Source of the DNA: Excoecaria cochinchinensis
Taxonomy: Eukaryota > Streptophyta > Magnoliopsida > Malpighiales > Euphorbiaceae
Direction: 5' to 3'
Assembly: GCA_947683425.1 (NCBI GenBank)
Contig: CANTUQ010000038.1
Location: 1-64,000 of the forward strand
Length of the DNA stretch: 64,000 nucleotides
Positions within the stretch are counted from its first letter, which is position 1; every line of letters begins with the position of its first letter. This document shows, in pieces, positions 9,606 to 23,254 of the stretch. Under the pieces are notes generated by a model. The model saw only the letters and a list, made by a program, of their open reading frames with translations. It was not told the origin of the DNA and did not search any database. The position numbers were made by a program, and so were the translations under genes.

Positions 9606-12600
9606 AAAAATTTTGTCATCTTGATAATGCTGCATACAAAGCTGGGCATAGCCCCAAACTGCAAGACGTGCGATCACTGGTAAGTGGTGGTGTTCACATT
9701 GAAATGCTAATCTAATTGAAGAACGTAGCCCGTAAATGGATTTAATAACTTAAAACTTTTTCACGAGTAAGGAGTTCCTCTATGTTTTTAATTTTTTTTT
9801 TCTTATGATGATGATGAAACAGATAAGATAATGGTGCTTCATTGCCTCATTGGAAGCAATATAACATTTTTCGCAATTCTTTATGACTGACTTTGTTTTC
9901 GTTTATTTTAATGTCTAGAATGGGATGCTCTCTTATGCTTTTGAGAACTTGCATCGGCTTAGCATGATTAAATAGTAAAAGAAGGATTGTCGTTTTGGTT
10001 TGATTACCCTCAGAAAGGGCAAGAAGATTTTATAATATGGGCTTAAAGCACGATTGACTCATCACTGGTCCATAATTAAGATCATCGGGGATTCCCTTGG
10101 CAGTTCAAACTGTAAATCTCATCAGATCCAATTGATGTGGAGCACAATGTAAGTTTTAAATTATTGATTTGTTTTTATTTGTATTCCACCACCCCTGGCC
10201 CCCTTATTATATTGCAAATTAGACAAAAAAAATTGAAATGCATGTCAAATACTATTATTATATATATTGTCTCTGCTTGTGAGACTCTTTCCTTTATTTA
10301 ACAAATGCTTATATAAGATTAATGTTTATATTATGTTTAAAGTATGATTATCTTGTAGCTATTTGATAAGAAAAATAGAAATGTGATGAGGTAAATGCAT
10401 GGTATAGGACTTGAACATGTTTGGAGTTAAACCAAACATACGTTATGTTGACCGGTTAAAAGGGTGGTATAGCTGACACAGTTGGTTGTGATGTTTGGAC
10501 AATCTTCATAGTTTGAAATGCTCTATTATTTGTTTGGTGTGATTATTTTATATTAGCTTCGACGTCATTTAGTTTGAATATAACCAGACATATGAAAATG
10601 TCAATGGTAAGGACTCTTACCTTTCGTAAAGACAACATAGTTTTAGTGGGATGAAACCAACTCCTAATTCAATGATCTATGCATGAGCTAACACTTGTTT
10701 CTGACTGGCACGTAGCATGCCTGGAAGAAGAGCACCTGGATTCATCTTTGTCCCATTGCTACAAAGCGGTAGAATTTCTAATTTACTTCTAGTGCTTAAA
10801 AACTTGAAATATTAAGATTGGAAAAAAAAAAAAAGAAAAAAGTCAGTTCTATTTCATTATATGTAAGCTGCAAGAAGTAGTAGATATTTAACTACTCTGA
10901 CATTACCCTAATGACATCCAGTTTTACACTTCTTGGCACATATCAGGAGTTGATAAAAACGCAGGAAGTTTTGGGTTGGATTTCTGTTAGTGACATTTAT
11001 AATTGTAATTATATAGTATACTTTTCTTATAAATATATATATGGTTGGTATTCCTGTTGGTGCCATGTAATAATCCAGTGTTCTGATAGCTTGTTTGACC
11101 TGGTTCCCTTGCAATAAAGTAGTGCAGATATTTGTCAAATAGGTTTTACAATAATTCTATGCCATTGTCTGCAACTCATAGATACAGGTCATGTGCCTTC
11201 TCTTTCTCAAACTCATACAAACTCTTTTCAGGGGGCCACACTACTTTTCTCCAATTTTATTTTGTTGCTTTTCTTTCTGAGCTAGGGAGGAGTATCTGTA
11301 TTACTATGGAGTAAGTACCAATATGTACGATTGGATAAAAAATAAAATATTTTTATCCACCGATGCACCCTAAAGCGCTCTGCCGGAAGGGAATTGCTCC
11401 AGCGTAGAACAAAAAAAGAAAAAAATTATTATCTTCAGGTAATTTAAATGCTCGGTAATGGGCTATATTTTAGCCCAGATTATTCAAAATGCCATCGTGG
11501 GAAATATCAAAATTCTAATAATATTTGACTTGTATTTAAATTTAAGGTCACTGTGATGAAATAATGAAGTTGAAAGTGATAGTATAATTGTAAGGTGTCC
11601 CTTCCTTGGAAACTTCAGCAATTATTTTATATTTTGGTTTACGTGGATTAAATAGAGAATAAAGAACCAAATATCTTATTCAAGCAATGAATTGAGAGGT
11701 TGATTTAAGAGCAAGTACTAAAATATAATTCCAATTCACGTTAAATTTTCCCTCTACTTAAAAAAAAAATAAAAAGGAAAACCTCTATAGCATATATGAT
11801 TGCGAGAGAAAGCTTAGTAGTTAGGAAAAATTTTACCTAAACCCGGTTTAGGCAATACGAATATTGTTAAACAATTGGGCAGTTAAAATTTTGAATTAAT
11901 GCCTGAAAAATATTTATGAGATTAATTAAAATAATAAAAACTTTTCACGATTTGTTTTTTAATGAAATTTAAAAATATAAAAAATACATCATAAAACTTG
12001 ACGCGTTCATAATTCCACCGCTTAACAATAATCTATTTAAATTATGATTCAATTACTTACTTTCGATTTTATTTTTTTATTATTCTAAAATTTTGATCCG
12101 TTTATAACTTAATACGATTTATTTGCCACTTATAATTTATACACATATTTTGGTAATATGGAATTTGAAAAACAATAATATATATCATTGGTGAATCCTC
12201 TGGGGGAATTATTTCTTTTTAGGTAGCTTATACAATTATACCCAATTTATTTTTTTAAGCAAACCTAACATAGTAATAGATAAAAAAAAAAAAAAAGTTA
12301 TTCTCCTGTATCTTGAATGTGATTTGATGCGGTCATACATATGTGGATGTAAGCCGTTGAATTAAACGGACGCATGCAATAAATTATTATTTCTTTTATG
12401 TTTTATGAGTTTGAAAAAATATATAAATAAAAATTATTCGAAAAAGACGAGTTCATAAGTTACTGGGTGCCCTTCATTTGACTAGGAACAACATTGTCCG
12501 TTTTACACTCGAGAATTAACTCAATTATTATTAGCTCTAATTAATGTTTGGTGTTACACACAGTTTCGTGTGATCATTGTTGTGATTCTGACTTTTTTCT

Positions 12601-13576
12601 GTCGGTGAAAATAACATTGCATATATATAAATACATGTTTAATGCATATTGAGACATTGGAAATCGACTTCATAATTTACTTTAACGTTTTCTTTTATAA
12701 ATTAATTCACTTCAACATTTAAACATTAATAATAATAATAATTACAAATTCATACTATTTTTAAAAAATTAGAATATATGATATTCAAATATATCGATAT
12801 AACTTTTGAACTATTTTAATGAAAATACGTATGTCTCATGCATACTACATATTGACAGAAATTAAAAACAAAACGAATTAATCTTGTTCTTGGTTTTGAT
12901 GTTATGTGATATTATATTAGCGCAATTGAGTGTTAAAAACTCTAATTTTTTAAAGTCAATATGTATTTATGTTTATTTTATATAAAATCAACGGGTCTGA
13001 TATTTAATAAATAATTATTATAATTTAAGTATTACAAATAATTATAAAATTAAATTTAGTTCTCTATATATAAAAAAATAATTCAGAAAAAAAATTCTTA
13101 AAAGCACATATGTACTTGGAAAATTTTGCAATTTTTACATTTCTACTTTTTAGGCATCATAATTCATACATGGCAAATAATAGGGGTGTGAATAGGCTTG
13201 ATGTCGACAAACATAGTAATTTTTTAAATGGAAAAAAATTACAAAGCAGAGTTGAAAAAAAAAAAAATTCCTCTCACTGAAAAAAAAATCTTTATCTTTT
13301 TCAGCCATGTATACAAGTACATCGACTTAGTCAGCATTTTGTCCTACATGGCAATTCGAAGGGTCCGTTTTAAAAGGCTATATGCTTATGTGGTAAACCC
13401 GACGTGTCAATTTTAGCTTGGGATAATAAATTTTAGAGTAATTTTTTTATTTAATAATGTTTATTAAAAATTCATTTATATTTTAATTACGATTTTTTTT
13501 TTACCTACAATATTATAGAAGCCAAATTTCAATAACCCTCATTAATCCTATATTTTATGTATCTTATGATAATGAC
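9606..13576. other. Intergenic DNA downstream of the PPR gene, nothing recognised
   Basis: About 4 kb of AT-rich DNA. The first few hundred bases are probably the PPR 3' UTR. Short reading frames here have no recognisable domains. I see no transposon ends or RNA genes; a 17-bp perfect palindrome (cctaaacccggtttagg, about 11836-11852) stands alone. Confidence 0.5.
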
Positions 13577-14611
13577 TTTTTCTTAATTAAATTGCACATT
13601 TGGTTAGAAGTTTTTTTCATAAAATTATTGAATCTGGCAAACTATATCAATATTTAAGTCCTAGTAGCTAAATATAATTGATGGTCAATGATGATAAAAT
13701 GAAGGTTTATTTCTCAAAATATAATTGGTTTTTTTTTTCTTTTGTCAATGCTAAGAGTTTTGATGCGTTACATCATTTTCTATTGATTTTTCTTAATTAA
13801 ATTGCACATTTGGTTAGAAGTTTTTTTCATAAAATTATTGAATCTGGTAAACTATATCAATATTTAAGTCCCAGTAGCTAAATATAATTGATGGTCAATG
13901 ATGATAAATTTAGGGATGATCATGGGACCGGGATTCCCCGTCCCTGGCGGGGATCCGACACGAACGGGGCGAAAAATTCCCGAATTTTTTCCTCGCAGGT
14001 GCGAGAGCGGGGATTTTTTGAATTCGGAGCGGGGACAGGGAACGAGGTCCCCTCCCTGAAACAAAAATTAACATTTTATTATTATATATATATATATATT
14101 AAATATATATATATATATATATATTAAATTCGGTGTATAAATTATTCAAGTGATATTATTAATATTTGAATTGTATGCAATATTTACAAATATTTGTAAT
14201 TTAATTGTATAAAAAGTTTATAAATATTTATATTTAAATTGTATGAGATATTTTTAATTTTAAATCATAAATTATTAAATTTTGTAAGGTAAATATTGTA
14301 AAATATTTTTTATTCGGGTTGAAAATTTTTATCTTTGTCGAAAATTTTCATTAGAATTGGATAGTTTCATTGGGAATGAGGATCCCCGCGGGGGCGGGGA
14401 CGGAGGAGATTTTTCCCCCGCATCCCAAGCGGGGACGAGGACGGGGACGGGGAATCCCCGCTCCTAGGCGGGGCAGGCTCCCCGCCCCACCCCGCCCCGT
14501 GATCATCTCTAGATAAATTGAAGGTTTATTTCTCAAAATATAATTGTTTTTTTTTTTCTTTTGTCAATGCTAATAGTTTTGATGCGTTACATTATTTTCT
14601 ATTGATTTTTC
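13577..14611. repeat. 210-bp tandem duplication, second copy split by a MITE
   Basis: 13577-13790 and 13791-13910 plus 14512-14611 are two adjacent copies of one segment. It runs from tcttaattaaattgcac to tgcgttacat and ttctattg, with a period of 210 bp and only a few differences. The second copy is interrupted exactly at gataaatt by the 601-bp element at 13911-14511. Confidence 0.85.
13911..14511. mobile_element. hAT-type MITE, 601 bp, GC-rich ends
   Basis: The ends are 12-bp terminal inverted repeats, TAGGGATGATCA on the left and TAGAGATGATCA (reverse complement of the right end), with one mismatch. They are flanked by an 8-bp target duplication GATAAATT (13903-13910 and 14512-14519). TIRs starting TAGGGATG with 8-bp duplications are typical of the hAT superfamily. 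Subterminal parts are rich in GCGGGGA/TCCCCGC words, also common in these elements, while the centre is AT-rich with a (TA)n run. No transposase is encoded. The uninterrupted sister copy at 13577-13790 serves as an empty-site control. Confidence 0.88.
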
Positions 14612-15756
14612 ATTATTAGTATTTTGCTATAAACAATTAGGACCTTAACCATTATTTTATTTTTACAATAATAACCTCTCTTACTTATTTATTATTTTGA
14701 AATAAAAATACACTTTAATGATAGATGTCGATTTCAATGTACAAAAATGCCTTGAATACGAGTCATTTATCAAAAAAATATATCACCTTTCAACTTAGAG
14801 TTGGTTTTTGCAAAATCTTTCATTATTTATATAAGTTTTATAGTGAGAAAGGTACTTTTTATTTTCTTTTAAATGGATTTTCTTCATCTTGAAAAGGATA
14901 CTATGTTCACAATTGGATTATCAAGTACTATACTAAAGTAGAGATTAAACAAATTGTATACTTGAAATAACATCAAATAGTGGAATATTTATTTTAATGA
15001 AAGTTGAAAATAAGTTTTTAATGTACCAAAAAGAAACATACAAATATTTATCTTTCTAATTTTTATTTTATTTTATTTTCTATAAATTGAACCAAGAAGC
15101 AGTGGAATTGCACTATATTGTAGTAGAAAGAAGTGGAAAAGGGAAAGTTTAACTAAAATTAACAAATAACAACCCTTAAAATATAACAATATCCACAGTA
15201 ATCACCAATCAAACCAAATGTTTGCCCATAAACATAGGAGACATCCAAATTTAGCTCTAAGATCACACACTATCCTCACAAAAGGTCAAACATCCACCCC
15301 TCAATTCTTTTTTGGTTTTTCTTTCTCTCTCTAAAACTTAATTTTCTCTCTCTAACCCCAACACGGTTTTGACTATTCTTTTTTTAATTTTCGAATAATT
15401 CATTTTAATCATTTAATTTAATTAATTTGGTTATTAATTATTTTTAACTTCTCAAGGAAAGGGAAATCAGATCGCACCATCCACCAATCAAACAAGAAAG
15501 CAAGAAAGAGAAAAACTTGTGCAAGAAACTCAAACAAAAACAAAAACCCATTTTCTCTCTCTTTCTTTTCTTGATCCATGGTAGAGAAAAAAAAGAAAAA
15601 CAAAAACACATCATAGAAAGAAAGGAAAAGGAAAACCCGTTAACCCCATTAGCCTCATATTGATTGATTGACTATCAAATTCTTGAAAGTTCAAATCTTT
15701 TACATTTCTGGGAGAGTATTAAGAGAAACCCATTATTGCTGATTGCTTAATCTCCA
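14612..15756 (+). promoter_or_regulatory. Promoter and 5' leader region of the GAUT gene
   Basis: AT-rich DNA grading into CT-rich tracts (15316-15350, tctctctct blocks) and an A-rich leader, as is usual just upstream of plant start codons. A 12-codon upstream frame begins at the ATG at 15578. The transcription start cannot be fixed from the sequence. Confidence 0.4.
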
Positions 15757-15972
15757 ATGCGGTCTTTGAGAAGACCACAAAGACAGGGAGAAAAAATTAG
15801 CGTAATCAGCAACAACAATACCCAGAAAAGAAATAATAGCGGTGGATCTCCGGTGGAAGCACACAGATTGAATAACAACAAGAGTGGATCTGATGGTGAG
15901 TGGGGCATTACTGGGATTGGTAGTATCAAAACAGCTGGTTTTTTATTATTGTGGAGGTGGTGGTGCTGCTAG
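15757..15972 (+). other. Upstream open reading frame (71 codons) in the GAUT leader
   Basis: ATG at 15757 opens a 71-codon frame that ends TAG at 15970-15972, 33 bp before the GAUT start codon and in the same frame. The peptide is basic at its start (MRSLRRPQRQGEK), Asn/Ser/Gly-rich in the middle and ends LLLWRWWCC. I do not recognise it. It is long for a plant uORF. If retained in the mature transcript it could limit GAUT translation; it may also be non-transcribed DNA. Confidence 0.35.
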
Positions 15973-16005
15973 GGTACTGGTAGTGGGGCTGCATAGAATA
16001 GGAAT

Positions 16006-19000
16006 ATGCAGCTTCACATCTCGCCTAGCATGAGAAGCATCACGATATCGAGCAGCAGCAATGGGTTTATTGATTTGATGAAGATCAAGGTCGCAGCTCG
16101 CCACATCTCTTATCGAACCCTTTTCCATTCTATTCTCGTTCTCGCTTTTCTTTTGCCCTTTGTCTTCATTCTTACTGCTCTTGTTACCCTTGAAGGTGTC
16201 AACAAGTGCTCCTCACTTGGTATATCTTTTCTTCTCGTTCTATCATTGTTTATTTGGTTGATTTTTTCTTTGCCCAATGTGATGATTACCCTTTTTTTTT
16301 TATCCGAATTTGATTGGTGTATTATGCTCAAATTGATGGATCTTGATCCGGTTGGGATTTGTAATTTTTAATCTCATGTGATGGAAACTCCTTGTGATTA
16401 TTAGTTTACTCATTCCTTATTGTTTATGCGTAGTTATATTTGCTGTCTATGCATTTATGTATTTGTTTGTGACTCTTATGTGATAGGTGATCCTGGCTCG
16501 ATTTGCTATGTGCTCTTTATGCTTTTTTATGGCCTAAGTTGTTTAGAATTTTGTTGTACTCTTAAATGTCTCTTGGGTAGCAAGTGAAATTAAGTTATAC
16601 TTGTTAGTTCGTGAGATGGTTGAATGTTTTTGTCTTGGTCTTTATTCTTTAATGCCAATTCCTAGCTCTCTTTGCTGGTACTATGTAAATTGATATGCAT
16701 ATACATGAATCTGAGCCATGTTTACTACTGTGATTGTGATTTTATTTGGTAATATGTTAATGCCATATTGACTTTGCCACCACAGAAATATTGTCTGTAG
16801 TTAAAAAGTATTCATTTGATTCATTAAAATTATGTGTTCTTGTGTATGACAATTTATTCCCAGCTCATTCTCAATATATTAATTTTATTTGGATGCCCAC
16901 GGTCTTTTTCCTTTTATTGAAGCTGGTTTGTTACTGTAGACTGATTTGAGATGGCTTTTCATACTTCTTAATATCTGGATGATGGGAATTAGAATCTAAT
17001 TAATATTCATGTTAAAGACAACAATTTATTCGATAATTTTGTTTTTTATTGTTTTTGATGTTAAGATTTTTATCATTGATCAGGGTAAAAGGCTTCCATG
17101 TAGCCCTTTCATGAGAACTATAGTTTGTCAGTAGGTGAATTCAAACTCCTAATATCACATTGTCTTATTAAAATTTCCTTGCTATGTGGCTTTTGGGTGC
17201 TTAACTTTTCTAACCACATTTGTGGAAATGGGTTTTCATTCATTTAGTCATTGGATTCTAGGATGTTCTTGAGGTTTCTTTTCGAAGTTCCCAGTGTGTG
17301 TAATCAAAACTTTATCTTTAAATGTGCATCTACAGTTTTCAGCGGCTATGCATTTTCTAGATCATGATCTAGAATTCTCCTTCATTTTGAACGTACTAAA
17401 TTTAATGTGGACCTATTGTGCTTTTTCTTAACATTCTTTTACGATGCAGATTGTTTAGGTAGGCGGCTGGGACCAAGGCTTTTAGGCAGAGATGATTCAG
17501 GGGTAAATAAATTTCTTTACTTTTTGTTCAATTTTTCTTTCTGGTTTTGTCATATTTATACTGTTTAACAATTTTTAGCTTATAATGTTTGGTTCTTGTC
17601 CTGGTGGTAATGATGCAACAGAGGCTGGTTAAAGATTTGTACAAGATTTTCGATCAAATAAAGAATGAGGAAATCCCAGATGGTCTTAAGTGCCCGGATT
17701 CTTTTAACCAGCTTGTTTCTGAGATGAAGAACAACCAGTATGACGCAAAAACATTTGCTTTCATTTTGAGGGCTATGGTACGTTTCATGTTATAACTATG
17801 TAAACTCATATGTGAATTATTGTTTTGATAATTTTGCTATTTAGTTTCTTTGAAGGGAGCAGGGTTGAAAACTGATATAATCTCATTGTCTAAACTTATG
17901 TTAGCTTCCCTTTTCTTGTATTGTTTGAGCGAGCTTTATCATTGATTGAGGTTCTAATGGAATTTGCAGATTAGATAGGAAGTGGAACCGTTCAGTTTAG
18001 GTTCTTTTATTTTCTGGATCTTGTTCATAATACTATTAAACTGTACTGGAATGAATATATTTGGGTGACATGATTGTCTTCTTTTCTTTTTTTTTTTTTA
18101 ATCTTCCAAGAAAATGAGATTATCTTGAAGGGAAGATGGAGTGCAGGAGATACTTGAAGCTTTTGTTCTTTTTTATGATTGTCTCGAAGGGATCTCTGTG
18201 CCGAATAAAATGGCCCAAGTCGTGATACTGGGACCATTCTGCTCTCTTGATGGCACAGATACTGCACAAGAGGATTACTATTGAATAGGATCTATTTAGG
18301 ATTTAGATAGTTACTTGTTAACTGATGAAGTCCCTCTCTTATTCATACTCCTTTCTTGCGTTAAAATTCTGTTTGATTGGAAAATCCTGAAGGTTGTGCT
18401 TGGCCATGTGAACTACTTTACATAGCAGTAGGTTGGACCAGCCCACATCATCTGATGCTACATAGCGTCTTTACATATTTAGTACGTCTTCATGTAAATT
18501 TCCAAGCGCCTTTCTTCATGGTAGATCAATGCACTTTGTGCTTACTAATTATGCCATGCAAGATATATATATCTGTGCATGTAGCTTTAGTAAGAAAATC
18601 TGAACCAGTAGCCTGTATCTGACCATATAGCAATCATAGGCCAATCCGAACCAATAGCTTGTGGCTTTTGTAGATTGTGATTTTCTTTAATTGGCTTCTA
18701 TGAACATACTTCAGTTTTATTTCCCAGTATATATTTTTCTCTCTGGCTTTTCTTCTTTGTACAGCTAAAATAGTTTTTGTTACTTTTATTTTTCTAAAAT
18801 TTTCTATGAGTTTTCTGAACTCCTAAACATCCTATAGCCCAATACAATAAGAAAGGTATGTATTTGATTTAGCATAAATTTAGAAATGCTCACTTATGTG
18901 CTCTTATGTTCAGAACATGAAGAGCTTGCATTATTCTTGTTGGAGTATTACAGGCATAGATCTATCTCTCATGTTAAACTATTTTGGTACTTTATAATAT

Positions 19001-22000
19001 TAAAAAAATTTACTTGAAAATTTTTAGCTAAGCCTTGATGACTTTTTATGTTATCATTTTTTGTCGATTGTGTTTTGATTTTATCATTTTAACCTGGAAT
19101 TTCTTCAGATGGATGGATTTTTCTCTATGCATCAATTGGATCGTTTTACCGAAAATGTATATGCCATGCATTATGTAACACTTTTGTTTTGATGTTTCTT
19201 TATTTCATTTTGCTAGAACTGTGCTTTATTGCATTTAAGCATATAGCTTTCAATAGCAACAAATAGCTTTGATGTCATGTATCATTCTTGTTTCATCCAT
19301 CACTAGAAATTCTTTATGTGACTAACTGGTATTTTGGGTAACTAGCCAGTATTAACCCGCTGTTTTGCAAAACATAGTGGGCAGTGCATTCATCATTCTA
19401 CATGCTGTTGCTTAAGTTTGGCCTTTATTGCTTGTGTTATCCTTGCACACTTTCTATATCTTTCTGTGTGCATGTGGCCGGGATGGATTTTAGAAATATG
19501 TACCTAAACATTTTGCTTATTCTTGATTCAGATTAGTTGGAGACATTTATGTCAATGTATATTGTTATCAGCTTTCTCTATGTTCTTAATACGTCAGGGG
19601 ATTATACTAGGGTTTTTTTGGTCCAGAAGATGCTAAAAAATTGTTTCTGATGAGTGAACTAGAGTTGGCAAATGAATAAATACCTGCACACATGAGAGAA
19701 AAATGCCTGAACAAGGTTGTCAGATGTATGCATTGAAATTCCTGATGTGTTTCTCCTTGATGGCAAAGAGTTCCTTTTTACCTGACATCTGATATCAACA
19801 AACATGACCATGCTAACAGAAGCATTCATTTTCCCACCCTATCATTTCCAAATATCAAAAATTGAAAACTAATGCTGCCATCAACCAAGCAATGTAACTG
19901 AAAGAAGGGATATGCTTAACTGGACAAGATGATTAGACCTGGAGCTCCAATGCTTTAACCTTGCAAATTCCAACACTCCATAGCCAAAAAGGATTCTTCA
20001 GTAATGCTTTAAACTTCAGCCCACAATTTCCCATCTTTGATATTCTTCCAAGTCTAGGATTTCATTGCATCACAGATTTTCAAATGGGCCATGTTCTGGG
20101 ATGAACGCTAGTGTGCTCTTGCTGCGAAATCCTCATCTAACTAGCTCTTCTTTGAAGATTTCAGAAGGGGTTCTGAATTGGGGGTCTAGTGTGGCTTTCC
20201 TAAGGGTTTTCTTTTCATGTAGATCTATTTGGTACTTGGTGTGTATGGGATTTTTTGCTTATTGAACTAATATTTTATTTATTGCTTTCCCAGTACTGGG
20301 GTCAGCATGACTTTGATCTAAGCGAGACAACGAATCTTCAGTTTTCAATTCTCTAGGTTATGGTGCAGTGTGGGCTCTGGTCAAGGTTTTCTGACATGGA
20401 TTAGCCTGGTCGATTGGACCAGAAAAACGGTGATTTTCCGGTAATCTGATTGGGTTTATGAAGTTTTAGTCAAAACCCAGTGACCTGGGTGACTTGGGCA
20501 CAGGTTCCTGGGTCAACTGGATTCTTATTTCTCCACTTGCCCCTTCTTCAGTTCTTTTGTGGATTATTCAATTATTCAATCTCATCCATTATAGCTTGTT
20601 TTTAGTTTCTCTATCTTCTTTTTATGGAAATCTTGATTTCTTTTTCTGTCCTGGTCTTGGATTTCTTTTCTGTCTTTTTATAGTTGCGCCACTAAGTAAA
20701 AGTTGCATCTGTGTCTTTCTATTTATGTATCCCAACTGTTCTATTGATTGGCTTGTCAATTTATGGATCAACTTATTGCTTAATAGGGTATATATTTGGC
20801 TTTTCTAATTTTTTCCTCTTTTGCCTCGATACTTGTGGACCATGATTTTCTGTGTAAATACATTTGGACTAAGGACTGCATTCTTTTTCCTGCTCCTTAA
20901 CAAGAAATGAGAAAAGAAATGCTGAGGAATATTCAAGTTCTGTTTCCAACTAATGGTTTTCTTTCTTTTGTCTAGATAAAGAAATTTGAAGTCGAAATTA
21001 GAGAAGCTAAATTTTTAGAGCTGATGAACAAACATGTTGCCGCAAGTTCCATTCCAAAAAGCATCCACTGTCTTGCTTTACGTTTGACTGATGAATATTC
21101 ATCTAATGCTCATGCACGCAAACAATTGCCGTCCCCAGAGTTACTTCCGTTGCTCTCTGATAATTCTTACCATCACTTTGTTCTGTCAACTGATAACATT
21201 TTGGCTGCATCAGTTGTTGTCACATCTGCTGTTCAGTCATCTCTAAGACCTGAAAAAATAGTCTTTCATATCATTACTGACAAGAAAACTTATGCGGGTA
21301 TGCACTCATGGTTTGCCCTAAACCCAATACCCCCAGCCATTGTTGAAGTGAAAGGAGTTCACCAGTTTGACTGGTTGACAAGAGAAAATGTTCCAGTGCT
21401 TGAAGCTGTGGAGAGTCATAATGGTATTAGGAATTATTACCATGGGAATCATGTTGCAGGAGCCAATCTCAGTACTACGACTCCACGAATGTTTGCTTCA
21501 AAATTGCAGGCTAGAAGTCCGAAGTACATATCGTTGCTCAACCATCTCCGCATATATTTACCTGAGGTAATCAAATGTAATGTGAAACGTTTCTTTTGAC
21601 TTTACCCTGAGGCTTGGACTTGATGTCATGTATGACTATGATTAGGATCGGGGAATAGAAGGGACAATAAAAGAAAAATGAAAGTGAGGAAAAAAATGTA
21701 ATACTCTTTTAATATGGATTACTTGGTGTCATGAAAGATATGGCCAGAGAGATCCAGTTTTCTGCCACCTGGACAAGCCAGAAAAATAAGTTTGCTACAC
21801 TTGTTGCCTCCAATTCCAGAGGAACGTCAATGAATTTGTATAGTGATATATAATCTCAAAGTGATGGTATTTTCAAAATCCAGCCAATATCAATTTAAAC
21901 AAATAGAACATTGATAATTATGGTGGCCATGGACAAGAAGATTTATCAAAGATAAAGAGGTGACAATTTGGTAATTTTATGGCTTATGAAATGGTAACAA

Positions 22001-23254
22001 GGGTGCTTATGTGACTTGCTGTTGTTGCTTGAGAAAATTGATTTTAGTCCCTAAGTGTACATCATGATCAGTTGCGGCATTGAGAGTCGGTGTGGTTGTA
22101 TTACCCTTTTTGTTTCATTTCCAATTTTTGTTCAATTAGTTCTTTCTTTTTTGATCTCCATAAAATCCTTTTGCTGATTTTGTGTATTCAACAGCTTTTT
22201 CCAAACCTGGACAAGGTGGTGTTCTTGGATGATGATATTGTCATTCAGCGTGATTTGTCTCCACTTTGGGAAATTGATCTTGAGGGAAAGGTAAATGGAG
22301 CTGTTGAAACTTGTAAAGGCGAAGATGAGTGGGTAATGTCCAAGCATTTCAGGAACTACTTCAATTTTTCTCATCCTCTCATTGTAAAGAATTTGGATCC
22401 TGATGAATGTGCATGGGCGTATGGAATGAATATATTTGATCTCCGAGCATGGAGAAAAACAAATATACGAGAAACCTACCATTCCTGGCTAAAAGAGGTA
22501 AGATCTTCACAAATTACTGTCACCTCTTGCTTTTATAATTCGATGATGTGTAATGAGGATTACAACGAAAGAGCAGAATTTGTTGAATATTGCAAATGGT
22601 GTCGTCATCTTGAATTGCAGAGGGGTCCACACGAAATTTGTTAATCTCATTTTTGTCATCATTCTTCCCATCATTTAATCATTGGCTATCTCATATATAT
22701 GCAGAAATTTACGTGTTAGTTCTGTAAACTTGCTATCATTTCTTCAAGATACCAATCACTTCGTGTTGTTTCTTCTTCAATAGTCTGGAATGTTAATATT
22801 TTTCCCACCTTTGCCTCCTTGTGGTTGAATCAGCTGGGTGTTCCACTCGCCCCTGAGTCTAATATCCTGCAAGGATGGATACTTGAATGCTTAGGATTTG
22901 TTTTATTTTGTTTGCATTTATAGTGGCTCTTTTTATCATGACCGATGCATAATTGGGTTTTCTCTGCAGAACTTGAAGTCGAACCTTACAATGTGGAAAC
23001 TTGGTACGCTGCCACCTGCTTTAATTGCATTTAAGGGTCATATTCACCCAATAGACCCATCTTGGCACATGCTTGGCTTGGGCTATCAGAACAAGACCAA
23101 CATTGAGAATGTGAAAAAGGCTGCTGTCATCCACTACAATGGCCAGTCAAAACCATGGCTGCAGATTGGCTTTGAGCATCTTCGACCATTTTGGACTAAG
23201 TATGTGAATTACTCCAATGATTTTGTTAGGAACTGCCACATCTTGGAGTCGTAG
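16006..23254 (+). CDS. GAUT13/14: Galacturonosyltransferase of the GAUT13/GAUT14 group (GT8 family)
   Basis: Six exons: 16006-16219, 17450-17502, 17622-17777, 20976-21566, 22195-22497 and 22970-23254. All have GT-AG borders and together they give 533 aa, the same as I recall for Arabidopsis GAUT13/GAUT14. The protein is type II: a short cytosolic tail starting MQLHISPSMRS, one membrane span around residues 40-62, a stem, then the GT8 domain. The metal-binding motif FLDDDI sits at residues 348-353 (DDD 350-352), GLGY at 475-478 and HYNGQSKPW at 494-502. GAUT proteins use UDP-galacturonic acid to build pectic homogalacturonan in the Golgi; GAUT13 and GAUT14 act redundantly in pollen tube wall pectin. 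Intron 3 is 3.2 kb. The start is chosen because it matches the family N-terminus. Confidence 0.95.
17778..20975 (+). other. Large third intron of the GAUT gene
   Basis: A 3.2-kb intron with GT-AG borders (gtacgtttc at the left, tttgtctag at the right). Reading frames inside it (for example 18377-18622 and 20494-20808) are T-rich and featureless. No transposon ends were seen, though its size suggests old insertions. Confidence 0.7.

Noticed and set aside
13864..14536. Pro/Gly/Arg-rich frames (13864-14064, 13888-14127, 14351-14536)
   Set aside because: They arise from the GC-rich ends of the hAT MITE.
17589..17795. 68-aa frame as a separate small gene
   Set aside because: It contains exon 3 of the GAUT gene read through its splice sites.
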